Under the pieces are notes generated by a model, which was not told the DNA's origin, searched no databases, and saw only the letters and a list, made by a program, of their open reading frames with translations. Source: Takifugu bimaculatus (taxonomy: Eukaryota > Chordata > Actinopteri > Tetraodontiformes > Tetraodontidae). From it: a stretch of DNA of 64,000 bases. The DNA is taken from NCBI GenBank assembly GCA_004026145.2, contig CP034990.1:9783066-9847065 (forward strand), given 5' to 3'. Each line of letters opens with the position of its first letter. Positions within the stretch are counted from its first letter, which is position 1. Made by a program: the position numbers and the translations under genes. Positions 36,273 to 48,779 of the stretch are shown here, piece by piece.

Positions 36273-38259
36273 GGCTGAACTCACCTGTCCCCACCACCCC
36301 ACATCCACACCACCATTGTTGACAGTGTGGTCCCACCCAGACTTGGGCAGAATCTGTCTCTGTCAAGCTTCTGAGGAAGATGAGCAGGAAAAAAAGAGAA
36401 AAGGAACGAAAAAAATTTCTACTGTAAACAAGGTTTAATGTATTGGACTTGAACTGTAATCACAATGGATAAATGACCATTTGCTTCCCATCAACTCATT
36501 ATACGGAGCGTTTCTCCCCGATCAGCACTAATACAGTTGTCTCTAGCGCCTCCTGCTGTACAGGAATAGACAGCTGGGGTGTCTGGAGTTGACTGGGGCA
36601 ACATTCGGCACAACTGGCTGGAAATATGGTCATAAGTTCTATCCAAAAAAAAGACAGAACAAATAACTTAAAATGTACAAAATAATATATTGACAAGTCT
36701 ACGTTTAAAAAAAATGTGAATTCCAGATGCAATCAGAAGTGGTGGGGCACTTAATTATGCATGAGAGTCTGTTCCCTGTCGTTTGATTTTTCTGTTTAAT
36801 TTTTTAAATGTATAAAACCAGGTTGTACAATGATTTATACAAAAAACTGCAGAAGCAAGAAAAGGACAAAAAAGACAAGTATTAAGGAAATGTTTCATAC
36901 GACCTTTTTATGAGATTTAAGATTGAAGGTGTATACATGCACATCTTGTGCCCAAGACCCAGTTTGGGTCCCATTGCCAACAACTCAAATCATCAGCATC
37001 TACTTCCTCTGGTCGCTCACTTCCACAATGTTAACATTTATCCTTTTATGAGTCAATGCTCATTCACCCTATAGACAAATGGACGGAGCCTCATAGCACA
37101 GATACCTAATGTAAAGGCTTTAAGAGTACAAGTTTAAATGCAAAAAGGCGTGATAATGGTTTTATCTAGTAATCCTACACTGATGAGTGTTAACACAACG
37201 GTGGGTGATGTTCTATTTCTTTGCTAATTTACCCACTGCAGAAATAATTTGTACCTGTTAAATTTATTTATTTTTTAATAATTATATGAAGATAGTATGG
37301 ATAATTGTATTAACTTTAGAACCCATATATTTGAATCCTATATTTTTATTAGGAGAACTTGTGGGGAGATAAAGTAGTAATCTGTATATGTGGGTAGATT
37401 ACAGTACCACCTTTATTTCTTCAGGATTTTTTTTTTTGTTTGTTTTCAATGACATTTGAGTGACCAAGTAACCAGTAAGTTTTACAGACCATGTTATCGG
37501 TTAACATTTTGTTTTAATATGTGGCTGGGCTACTTACTTTAAAAAGGGAGCTGTTTTTAAGTTCGTTCATTATCAGAAAAGTGTAAACTCTGTTGATCCC
37601 AGGCAGTGGCTGCAGTACTCCGGGTGACCCGCAGGTGGCGACATCGCTGTAGTTGCGAACAAACACTGCGTGAGCCTGCGTTTTACATTAGGTTGGTTAT
37701 TCTCTGCATTCATCCGTGACATCAAAAATACCCTTACTTGATGGAATAAGGCTTCCAAAGCACACCACAAGCCTTAGATTGTTTCTCAGATGTGATAACA
37801 CCTTTATAAAGAGCCAGCAATAACAAACACATACGTTAATGCTTCTGCGTAACGACTACCGCAGCTTAAACATGTCAGTCATCGTTAAGCGAGTTTAATC
37901 TATTAAGCACATTTTAGGAGGCCATACTATGAGTTCCAACCTACTATATTTGGTGTTAGAAGGTTTAAAATGTGGCTTCGTTCCCACCGAATACCCCATT
38001 CCTCAGCGTCACGGTTTTACTCAAGGACGGAGGTGAAATGTTGAAACTGGTCATTCTACCTGAAATCCCACTCTTCATCTCACCTCAGGAAGGTTTCAAA
38101 CCTGACTGTTTTCCTCAGAAACGTTGTTTCTCCGCAGCTATTTCAAGTCATGCAATAAAAATCAGTTCAATCAAACCGCCTGGAAAGACCCCTCTGTTAT
38201 GCCTGCTTGGTTCGGGGGTGGGGGGATATATTAAAACATAAAATAAATTTAAAAAAATG
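36273..38259 (+). other. TENT4B 3' UTR and intergenic region
   Basis: Non-coding, AT-rich DNA after the TENT4B stop. No canonical AATAAA was found in the first 1.8 kb. An AATAAA occurs at 38154-38159. The true 3' end cannot be fixed from sequence. Confidence 0.4.
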
Positions 38260-38418
38260 TAAGCGGAATGTGCGCGCAAGCGGAGGAGGGGCGTCGCGGT
38301 GAGGAGCAGCGCGCGAACTGTCAGGACCGTCACACGCACTCCGGGGCGGTCGGCTGAGGTTACCGGAGTAACCCGCACCGAACTACGGCCGAACTACGAC
38401 CCAACGGCGGCGGAACCG
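38260..38418 (+). promoter_or_regulatory. GC-rich promoter and non-coding first exon, probably of ADCY7
   Basis: A CpG-dense stretch (GTGCGCGCAAGCGGAGGAGG, then GGGGCGTCGCGG) ends at a strong donor CCG|GTAAGA (GT at 38419-38420). There is no long coding frame. The next plausible acceptor and exon on this strand is the 5' UTR exon at 58955 that leads into the ADCY7 start codon. The link is inference from order and orientation; a separate non-coding transcript is possible. Confidence 0.45.
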
Positions 38419-40419
38419 GTAAGACACTCTCACCAGGGTTTGAAGAAAGTCGGCGCCAATTTTACGCGCGACCACCTGGACATCATGTGACTGTTAACGT
38501 GGCTCAGAGAAAAAAGGTGAAGTGGCGTCTCCCTCCAACAAAGACCGCTCGCCCAACGACGGAATTTGTCGGCTCAAGAACTTGTGAGGTCTCTAAGTTT
38601 AGGATTTCGGTTGTGAAGGTGAACAGATCGTCCCCCCGTGTCGGCATTCGTGGCTGTTTTACCTGGCTGTGCTAGCGCCACAGAAGTGTTGCTCAACGAG
38701 GATGCGTAACGTTGCTGCGGCTCACTTGAAATGCTGCTGCCTTCTACCTCACCCAAACCTAATTATGGGGTGGATATTGGATTTGTTGGACTTGCATGCA
38801 GTAATTATCATCTCTAAAATGCATTTAAAAATTACCTCCCCAGATGTATGAGCATGTATAATGTCGGTGTTATTTCTGCGTCGTTACCCCAAACTTATAT
38901 ATACCCACTTTGTGTCCAAGTGGCGTAACCTGGGTGCCTTTTTATCACCCTGTCTTTCCTCGGTGACTTGCTGTTTCTCCATCTAAACCTGACTTAAAAT
39001 AGGAGGAACTGATTTTTCCGTTGCAGAACTGTTGCTGCTAAAATTCTGACATTTGGGGATTATCACTGTTATCTTCTAGAACATAATATTAAGGTTTTCA
39101 AGGATGAAAACCACTGCCTTTGTGCTTGCAACCTTTCATTACAGAGTAACGCTTAATTGTACAAAAACGCCCTATTGAGTTGTGGTTAAAACGGTTGTTT
39201 CAAAAACTTCATAGTTGTTTTTTTTTCATCGCAAATGACTTAAGGAAGTAGTCAACCTTTCTTGGATCCTTTGGCTAAGAAACACTCTGGGAAATTGTGT
39301 CTTGCCCTACTTACACTACGAAGTATAACGTTATTTTAAACCCAACAGATGCAGCTTTTAGAGACAGGATAAGCACTTTGATTCATTTGTGTGTGGTTGT
39401 GGTGTGTGTTTGCATGTGTGTCACTTGGATCATAATCCCTAATCCCTTTGTCAATAAAATCTCATATAAAGATAAGAGAGAAATCTAGAACACATTAGAT
39501 TGTTATTTTTTGTTGTTGTGACACTAAAGCTTTATTCTTTTTTTAATGTACCATCAAAAACATTTCACTGGATTCTCACTTTGAGACCTCAGTTAAATAA
39601 AAATTGGTATTTTACTTTATTAAATGGAATGATGGATGATTGTGATTTTTGTGTTGTTGTTTTTTTAAATAAGAAAATGGCATTGTATTGCTTGACAAGT
39701 CAACATTTCCAGGCACATTTCAGTTTCTATTGCTGTGACAACTTCTGCCTTAAATATGACACCAAATCTCTTTTATAGATTGCTAAATATTACCCAACTG
39801 GCATAAAGGTTAGTTGAGGACAACTGCAGTTCTATTTAAATTTCTTACTTTTTTGAGTTTTGCACACCTCAGCTTTGTACGCTACTCATGGTTTAGCACA
39901 CACATACACACATTTGTTAACCATACATTCTGTGCATAGATATTCTCAGTCTGTTCTTGAAAGTGGGTGACAGGAAGCCTGCTAGCCTTTACAGGAAATG
40001 TTAATGTGGCCTGTTATATTTTTTCTCAAGAACACAATTTTTCAGTCTGATAGCAAACTATTTTACTGGATGTCACATTAAGTACACAACACATGCTGTG
40101 TTGTGATATTTGTATAATACAAAATAAGACAGGTAGTTGCCGCCTTTGTGGTTTGTGTGTTCATGGCTGGGAGGCTACGGCGAGAAGCGATATCTGCTAG
40201 GCTGGTGCTCCTCTTCCGCTGGGTTTGAACTTTATAATCTCAGGCGATACTAAATTGTAATGCCTTTAAGTTTTTATCAGAAGGTGTGGCCGTGGTAAAG
40301 TTTTGTTGACTTGCATATTTCCTAATCTACATGGGTAAAACTTGGTAAATACAGTATGTGTAACATCCTAAGTCCTACTAAAGGTCTGGAGGAGCTAATT
40401 TGTATGTTTAAAGTGACTC

Positions 40420-40870
40420 TGTAGCGCCCCCTACACATTTTTGTAGAAACGGCCCAAAGACCACATTCGACTGACACATGAAATTTGGTGCACAGGTCTA
40501 GCAGGCAAAAGCTACAAAAGTCTCTTGGACCCATACTCTAACCCCAACAGGAATTCAGATCATTTAATTTATGTTTGCCTTTTTTTCAACACTTTTAGCC
40601 ATTTAGCAGCTTTGTATTTTTCTCTGTCTTCCTCCAGAGCAGATTGCATCTACTTCACATTTGGAATATATTTTAAAAGACCCTTGCAAAAGAAAATGGT
40701 AGAACAATTTCAATTTTTGTCAAACATCGCATCCTTAGCTGTGTGGCAAATCATTTTACTTTTTTCACGCTGCGTGGCTGTGGCTGTGTGACGGATTTAG
40801 CTGTTTCTCCACGAAAGAGGAAGTGGCTGTATCTCATACATACATTGTGTAAATGTGTGTCCTGCTCAGT
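40420..40870 (-). repeat. Interspersed fish repeat of unknown class
   Basis: Contains TAGCGCCCCCTAC, CATGAAATTTGGTGCACAGG, TCTCTTGGACCCATACTC and CCCAACAGGAATTC, then CACGAAAGAGGAAGTGGCTG. I recognise these from memory as blocks of a repeat that is widespread in teleost genomes. Class, strand and exact ends are unknown to me. Confidence 0.55.
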
Positions 40871-43800
40871 GGTCACAATATAATTAGAGCGTTAGCCTGA
40901 TCATATACATGTGTACGCAGCAGTATTCAGTTATAATCAGAGCGCCTAACGGGAAGCAAGCCCTGTGTGACATTTGTTACTTGAAAATTTACCGTAGGCT
41001 CTTTCCTCCACGTGCCCACTGTGATGACTAAGGAGTTTGTTGCCTTGTCTCCAGCTATAGCCCCAATGTGCCAGATCCCCTGGCAGTCTTTGGAGCATTA
41101 AGGGGCCCAATCATTTTCCATTGGTTGGACACAAAGTCACATAGTTTAAACAGTATTATTTAGTTACTTCACCCTTCAGGAGGGTTCACGGCATTCCTCC
41201 TTGGCCTTTTAAAGCATCTGTCTATGGTGCTTTTATTAACTTAACATGGACATTTTGTGCAAAAAAGGTATTGTATCAATAACTGAACAGTGTCTAAAAT
41301 GAAAACATGTATATGAAGATACTCCCTGAAATGTAAACATTACTGACTTAATTATTAGTCAATCAGAACCTCTATGTGACTGTATATACATAAACTTGAT
41401 GAATATAGATCAAGTTAATCAGCCTACATGTTGTAGGCATTACTTGTCACACATGGCATCAGACAGGAAGAACAGGAATATTTCAAGTCCATGTTATGCA
41501 TAAGAGGTGGAATTATGTAAACCTAAAACCTGACAGCAGTCTTGCCGTCTTTAAACACAAGTAATTTACGATGAATTGCATTTGCCATAAATTTCATAGT
41601 AGTTTATCACTGTTGTGATCGATGGGGTCGCGTTATCGTCCTGCCATGGCTGAACTCACGTTCAGCAGGTGCACTTGATGCACGGACTGCCTTAACGCTT
41701 CCTGCAACCCTGAAGTCAGACGGAAACTAACAATAAATTTGATCATCAAAACTAATGTATGTAATCACGAAAGAAACAATGTCTGCCCCGATCCAATCAA
41801 CACCTGGGCTGTGAACTTGTGTCTGGTGCCCTGCTGTCCACTTGCTGTCATCATATCCAAAACTATATGTTACTTTATAGAATGTTTCAATAATCTTATA
41901 TCATAATATTTATGTTACTTTCATAAGGATGTTCTTAGCTTTCTATCTGCATAAACATCAACACAGGATGAAATTGGATGAATATGACTTTAGTTGGGTG
42001 TTTTTTTTAAAAAGAAGCCGTTAGAGTGAGGCGATGTTTGAGTTCTCTGAATAACTGTGTGTGTATAAACAGTGTTGATGTGTGGGTGTCTTTTTTCTTC
42101 TGCCGTTTTCAATTTCAGTGTTTTCGTGCTTGCTGTGGTTCAAGGACATTATGTAATGCCAATAAGAGCACCCCATCTGGAGAAGTGCCATTGAGACTCA
42201 GCGAGTTTTCAGAACTCACTTTAACGCAGAAATACATCCAAAAAAGAGATTACTGAGGATGACAACTGGGAAAAAAGCATTTTTCCATGCAGTTGACGAA
42301 CTGCAGAAGCTTTTTTCCTTCATACCCAAAATAGTTCTGTTGAGTTTAAAAGGTGATTTTTGTAATCTTATAAGGGTATTTGCAAGCCACATTGAGGGTG
42401 CAACTCGAGAAAATCAGCAAAGATCTTGAGTTTGTAGACTGTATGAGGATAATACCGCACATTTGTGAATAAACTTAATTAGTGTGTGTGTCATCCTTGC
42501 ACTCTTAGTTGAGTAATGTATATATTTTTTAACTGATTAGTAACTACAAAACAGTCAGTGGTCATTTCTTTATTGATCTACTACTGCCCTAAAAGTTAAC
42601 TTAATTATCAATAATTAGTGTAATGTCCAGCTTCTTGCAAGTCGCTGCAATGCATGATGGGATATATTGATTGGTTAGGGATCATTGAATGTACACTAAT
42701 TTTGACAATGCATTATGGGATACATTCAGGGTACAGTGATCCGCGCTGAACATATTTAGGGTATAGGGAGATTTTGGACAAAGAGGTTGTTCATTGTTAT
42801 TTTCTATATTGTTTCTATTGTTTACGTAAACATTGGTTGAGCAAATTTTGCATTGTGAGATGTTCATTTTACTGTTTTTTTTAGAGATAAATTAAACTTG
42901 AACAAATTTGTGCCAAAATACTAGTAAAAAGATGCGGATGATGTTTTATACACTAAAGGTAACTGAATTGAAACATGTCTTTGGAAAAAAATGGAAGTTT
43001 GAGACTTGAGTTCATGGGAATCAAAATTTAACAGGGCGTGAAAGTGCTGCCACACCACGATTTTCATTAATTTTACTGTCTTTAGGTTAAAGAGATTTTT
43101 CTCACAGGAACAGAAACTATCCACAAAAACAATTACTGTGTTGCTTCATCATTGTCCCTTTGCTATAACTCTGTTTGAGTTCATCTCTCATTACTTCAAA
43201 ACTGGGATTTCTTCCATAAAAGCATCCATCCTTGACTAATTGTGCAGTGGCTGCAGGTTTCTTTTTTATGAAGCTGTCCTTACTGCGTTGTTACGGAAAT
43301 GAGTCACGGTTGCCAAGGAAGTTGGACTGGTTGTGGTTGGCCTTGATTCTAGAGGGAGAGCCTGAGCTCTGCAGCTGTCATTTTATACCTGTTGACAGAA
43401 GCATGGATATCGGCAAATTTAGAGAAATTACAGATACGTTTATGGATTGGAACTGATACTCATGGATTGGTTTGTAAAATAATGAAACCTCTGGTCTTTA
43501 GCAATTGTTTAGTATGTGGCTCTCTTTTGTAGTAGTGTTTGGATGATTTTTGTATCATAACACAATTTTAAAGTCCTTAGCCACAGTTGTGACTAAGATT
43601 TTAGATTGAGAACAGTTGTCTCTATATTTGGAATTTGCCATTTGGAAAGGTTTTTTTTTTTTCCCTAGAATATCCCTGCTTTCGTAAGCCCAAAAATATG
43701 TAAAATATATGTTTTTGTAAGTCCTGGAAAGGGTTGTTTTCATTAAATGAGCACCTGACATTCTTCTCAGAATAAAATGAAGTAGGGTATCAGCTACTGG

Positions 43801-45565
43801 TCCTTTTGTGGAGCTTTCTCCGTCCATATATTTGCCACTGGTAACTCCTGGACTGATGTATTTTTTTGCATTATTATCTATCTACACAGCTAAGTCTTGT
43901 CCGGTCACCTTTGACTGACTGAGCAGAGAACACAAAGGTATTCTTTTGTGGTAGCAATCGCATCATCAATAACTGCGAGGGTGCCATTTCCATTTATATG
44001 CCCACATTACCTACAGTATTCTTTGACTTGTGGATTGTTTCTCTTTCTCTACAATCCTTATTTTCTAAAGGGTTTCCTGTTGTCATGCATTCAAGATTCT
44101 ATCACAGAGCTCTGGAGGAATCTTAAGGGTTAAGCAGATAATGTGTGTGACTGCTGCAGCAGTATTCAGACAGAGGCGTTTTTATAGGCTCATTTTCTTT
44201 CACCTAAACGCTATCTTATTGTAGGTTTCGAGATGTTTTTTGATGCAGTGTTCCCATAACTGAGGGGAAGTAACCCACAGTTTAATGAAAAGCACTACCT
44301 AAAACAAGAAAAGGTTAAAGATTCAAATGGCAGTGGTGGTGAATCAAATCATTGTGAAGCTTAAACATAGGAAATATTTAACCAGTCCAAAATGGCAGAG
44401 GCAAAGCATCAGATAGTTATATACCGTCGAGAAACATTCTCCACAGACGCTGTTTCTGCTGAGAATCACTGATAGATGTGTAATAGATACAGGAAGTCTA
44501 TTTTAAATCTTAGTACAGGAACACAAACTATTAAGAGTGCTATAGAAGTTAAAAAAAAAAAAATCAAGTATGCCATAAGTTAAATGGACTGCAACTCCAT
44601 CACCATCCATATCTCTCCACCGGTAGTTCAGGTAATGATATCCCTCTGTGCTCCTTCTCTCACCATTGAACCATCAATGCTTATACACCGTCTGTGGTTT
44701 TGCTACGTTTGAACACCACCACAGCTACGCAAAATACGCAAGAATTGTATCTTGTGAAAATGTCTAAAATTCTGGGCTTCAGTTGTCCTGAGGCAACAAA
44801 ATGTTTCACATGAGTCTTCACCATAACAATTACTGGAAAATTAAAAGGGTGTGAATACTTTCCGTACCATAGATAGTGTGTACACGGATACAACACTGAT
44901 GACATTTGATTGTAGAAAATATTCTCCAGATGGCCCCTGTTAGCAGCCAGGCTTTTATGGCAGTCTGGACAATTACCATCATCAGCATTTTGGGATGGTG
45001 CCATTTAGGTTGCTCCAGCTTCTGTGGTAACTCCAGATGTTGTGCTTAATGGGTTCAAGGAAATAATTGTGGACTGAATGGGTTATCATTTCTTAGTGAA
45101 AGACTTGGCTAGGACGCAGTTCCAGTTACAGGTTGGCTTGGGTCTGTTGAGCAAGCGAGAAATGGGGATATGGCTCCTTTGTTGTTTGCTGCATATTGTG
45201 ATATTTTGATTGACTTTCACATAAAAAGTTAAATATAATTATGCTTTTGGTGTATTTGTCGTGAATCTTTCCAGCTGTCAGGACGTCAAAAAGAGGGAAC
45301 TTCTGTAGCTTCCATAAGTTTCATGTTTAATTCCCCAAAATTACAGCCCAATAAAGAGAGAAGACTCTAGTAGAATTAAAGTCTTCATTTCTTAAGCCTG
45401 TTCAAATGAAAAACCAAAATTAATTACCTATCCTTACTGGGTATAAACTATGCTACAGATTTTAGTCTAAGACAACATTCCATTCAACCAAGGATCAGTT
45501 GATCTGTAGCCTGAAGAAAATGTTATATCTGTTGGTATTGGTCTGCTTTACACGGTCTCATAAAC

Positions 45566-45568
<3 letters not shown>

Positions 45569-45611
<43 letters not shown>
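45569..45611 (+). repeat. (TG)n microsatellite
   Basis: About 21 uninterrupted TG units, seen directly. Confidence 0.95.
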
Positions 45612-45614
<3 letters not shown>

Positions 45615-46183
45615 AACACAGACGTTCCATAATGTATTGCATCTTATCACATTCTGGCTTGTCAAAAAAAATTCATGTCTTTAATCCCAGGTACGCAATT
45701 TTTCCTAAATAGCTGTATTAGGAGCTTTCTACAAATCATTCAATCATTTATATTGAATGTATTATCCATTATATTGCATATTATTCCATCATAGCCATAG
45801 ATTCAGAGCTTGGTAAATAGTTTTGAAACAAATTATTGCTGTTGATCTGTAATAATGTCCCATTCTCATGCAGGTCACTGTTGACATTGAATTTATAGTA
45901 CAATTTCTAGTCACCAAGGCTGTCATTCTTCAATAATATTGCATGACTTTGCATGACATTGAAGATACACTTTCATAAATCATTAGAAAAAGTTTGCCAC
46001 AATCTTTTTTATTTGACATTTGTATATATTCATACATTCATGTATATATTGCCTTTTTTTTTCTGGGATGCTTCTAAAAAGATAGAGGGTTATTGTCTGT
46101 GAAGACTTACCCAGACTACAATGGCTGTCGATTGACTTGTCTGCATGTGGCACAGCCGTCACGTGCCAGTTATATAATGCCTT

Positions 46184-46217
46184 GGGTTAGGGTTAGGGTT
46201 AACCCTAATCCTAACCC
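46184..46217. repeat. Short inverted interstitial telomeric repeat (TTAGGG/CCCTAA)
   Basis: GGGTTAGGGTTAGGGTT (46184-46200) is followed without spacer by AACCCTAATCCTAACCC (46201-46217), its reverse complement with one mismatch. It is a 34-bp head-to-head telomeric palindrome in an intron. Confidence 0.9.
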
Positions 46218-48779
46218 ATACATTTGCTCTGAACATCCTGTACTATTAATGACGGAACAAAAATGTGCTTCATTAATTGAAGCTAACTGTTTATCTGCTT
46301 CCTGTCGATTTTGCATAATTGTGTTGACATTATGTATTGATGCCCTGTTGACTGATAGAGGACATTTTGCTTTTGTTGCAGAGCAGGTGTTTTTAAACCT
46401 AATGGCATATGAGAAGGAAATGGAATAGACTAATTCAATAAATGGTCTTTCAACATTTGATTTGCTTGATGGTTGATATGTTTAGAGTGCAGCATTTTAT
46501 GTATCGTTGCATTGATATACCCATCTTTATGCTGCTGTTTGTGACAAGCAGCGAAATTGATAGTTTCACTTGTGGTGGTGACACTAGGATCCATTTTATG
46601 CAAGTAAATGTGAAACACTTCAGCAGTAATGGCCATCTTCCATGGTGCTCTTGCTTGTACTTCCTGTATTTATTATAAACAATGCCATTTGTACCTTAAA
46701 TCAGTAATGAGATAGTATTCTGTTAATATCGTTAGGTTTCAGCAGCTCCTTTTGTTTAATGCGTCTAATTTAATACCAGTGGACAGTACTGTGGGGAGAT
46801 GAGGAGGGAAGATGTGGAGGGACAGAACAGAAGGCCTAATCTAATCTGCCTCCTGCATTGTTGTGCATGCATCAGTCATCTGTTCGTGCACGTCTCTGAG
46901 TAAAGCAAGAGCCACTCAACCCACTAACCTTTTTTCTGACTCAAATGGGATTGTCCCCATGTAAACTATATTCTGAAAACTTCTAATCATTAAATCACTG
47001 ACTACAAGACACAACTTTAATATGAAAACATTGCTTTTGTTAGCATACATTTCCTGGTTTGATGAGAATGAATCCCAACAGAGTTAAAAATATAATTACT
47101 GTCCAAACAAAGTAAACAGATCATGATGAAGTTGGGAAATCCAAATGTGACAGAGAGGGAACCTAAAGTATGGAACAGAAACTGAAACTATCTAATGAAC
47201 TTTAATAACACAAATGCTATTCACAAAATTGAGTATGAATATGTCATGAATAACATGCTATAGTTACAGCTTACAGTTACTTCAAAAGTGTATTTTATTT
47301 TCATCAAATATTATTCATGTTTGGACTTTACATTTAATGTTAAAGCCTAGTGTTGCCACTCATTTACTTAAAACATAAATTAGACTGTGTGTGCACCACA
47401 ACAGCAGAAAGACTGTAGTCAGACCCACATTTGGTCAATGTGCCAAATATCCAAGCTAAAGGACAGTTGCTTGTCACAGGTTTTTAATGTGCTACTAATG
47501 AATTCTTGAATTTTGCCTGCCAGTAAGATGACACTTTTTGCATATTTTCCCACCAACAAATCAAGACAATGCTAATTTTAAAATTTCATGTTAGAGAAGA
47601 GAGAATGTAGGATAACAATTGTTTTATTTAAAAAAAATGTTTGTACGATTAGACTGCATGTTGAAAATATTGTACTGTTGTGCACTTTATAATAGAATCC
47701 AGAATCCAAACTGCTGAATTGAACACAATTTCAGTGTATCTATTTGTGATGGAATCATTTCCTCTCACTGACTCTTTTGTACCAAAGCCTGGAGATGATA
47801 ACATAGTCTGGCAAATGCGGTTTGGCGTTTTCTTTAATGGAGGTCACTCCTGGTCCATTCATGGGCAGACTTGTTGGAAGCCACTCAGCGATGACCATAA
47901 AAGCAAGAGTGATTCCCTTCAGAAGGAAATCTGCCACAGGGCATTTAATCAGACATTGGTTTGGCTAAGATCTGGCAGGATAATTGATCTGTAGAGAAGA
48001 AATACATTGACCATTCACAGACATCATTTAACAAGGAAGATTTCACTGTTAATGGTCACAAAAGACAATGTTTCTATTTCTCCTTGAAATTAAACATTTT
48101 CCTCTCTTCTCGTGGCCCTCTGCTTCAGAGAATTCTATGAGCAGTGGCTCTTGTAATAACACTGCTGTAAAATCTCACAATTCATTTTCTAGGTAAATGA
48201 AACACCGTTATTGCACGTGTCTAAGAAGCTGTCCAACTCAGGACTGCTTTTAAGTCATTTCAAATAATTAAACACTCAAGTTTTGTCTTTCATCGAGCCT
48301 TCCTTTTTTGTACTCTGTAGTCATGATTTGGTAGACAGTGGTGTCAGTGTGACACTCTGAGACTGTGAACACTGTCACATTTTTCATTAAGATCATAAAC
48401 AATGAATATTGTTTAAATTTGATTTAAAACATAACATTCATGTATAGGACCAAATTCAGAATCCATGGATCATGGGCTTGAGAAGGAAACTTATTTGCAC
48501 ATTGTTGCCCAGATGGTCAGAAATAGACTGTATGGGGGTGGCACGACGGGCCCTATAAGTGGGGCCTGTTCTCGCAATATCAGAATTGCCAGATATCCAT
48601 TGGCACCCTAATCTTTTTACAAAAGTTAGCAGGTTGGGGTTTAGCACACACTGTGGAGAACATATCTCTCTCTCTCTCCTCTCTCTCCCCCTCCCCACCA
48701 CTATTCCTCTCTCCTTCCTCCCTCTTGGTATAGTACTGCTCTCATCTGGATAGAGATCTTATATGCTTGTTTCTGGGAT

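Larger units (their letters stand above)
38419..48779 (+). other. Putative ADCY7 5' intron, left part
   Basis: No coding exon was recognised across about 10 kb. Contents that can be named: an interspersed repeat at 40420-40870, a duplicated motif at 42649-42727, a (TG)n microsatellite at 45569-45611, and a short inverted telomeric repeat at 46184-46217. Open frames such as 47680-47994 have no recognisable domain. Confidence 0.45.

Noticed and set aside
46093..46428. 111-codon frame spanning the telomeric palindrome
   Set aside because: The VRVNPNPNP stretch is the translation of TTAGGG/CCCTAA; the rest has no domain.
47680..47994. 104-codon plus-strand frame in the ADCY7 5' intron
   Set aside because: No recognised family, no splice context or promoter. 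Its length is compatible with chance in AT-rich DNA.
48656..48720. Pyrimidine-rich (TC)n stretch as a polypyrimidine tract of an exon
   Set aside because: No acceptor followed by a recognisable exon; treated as a simple repeat next to the RLE LINE.
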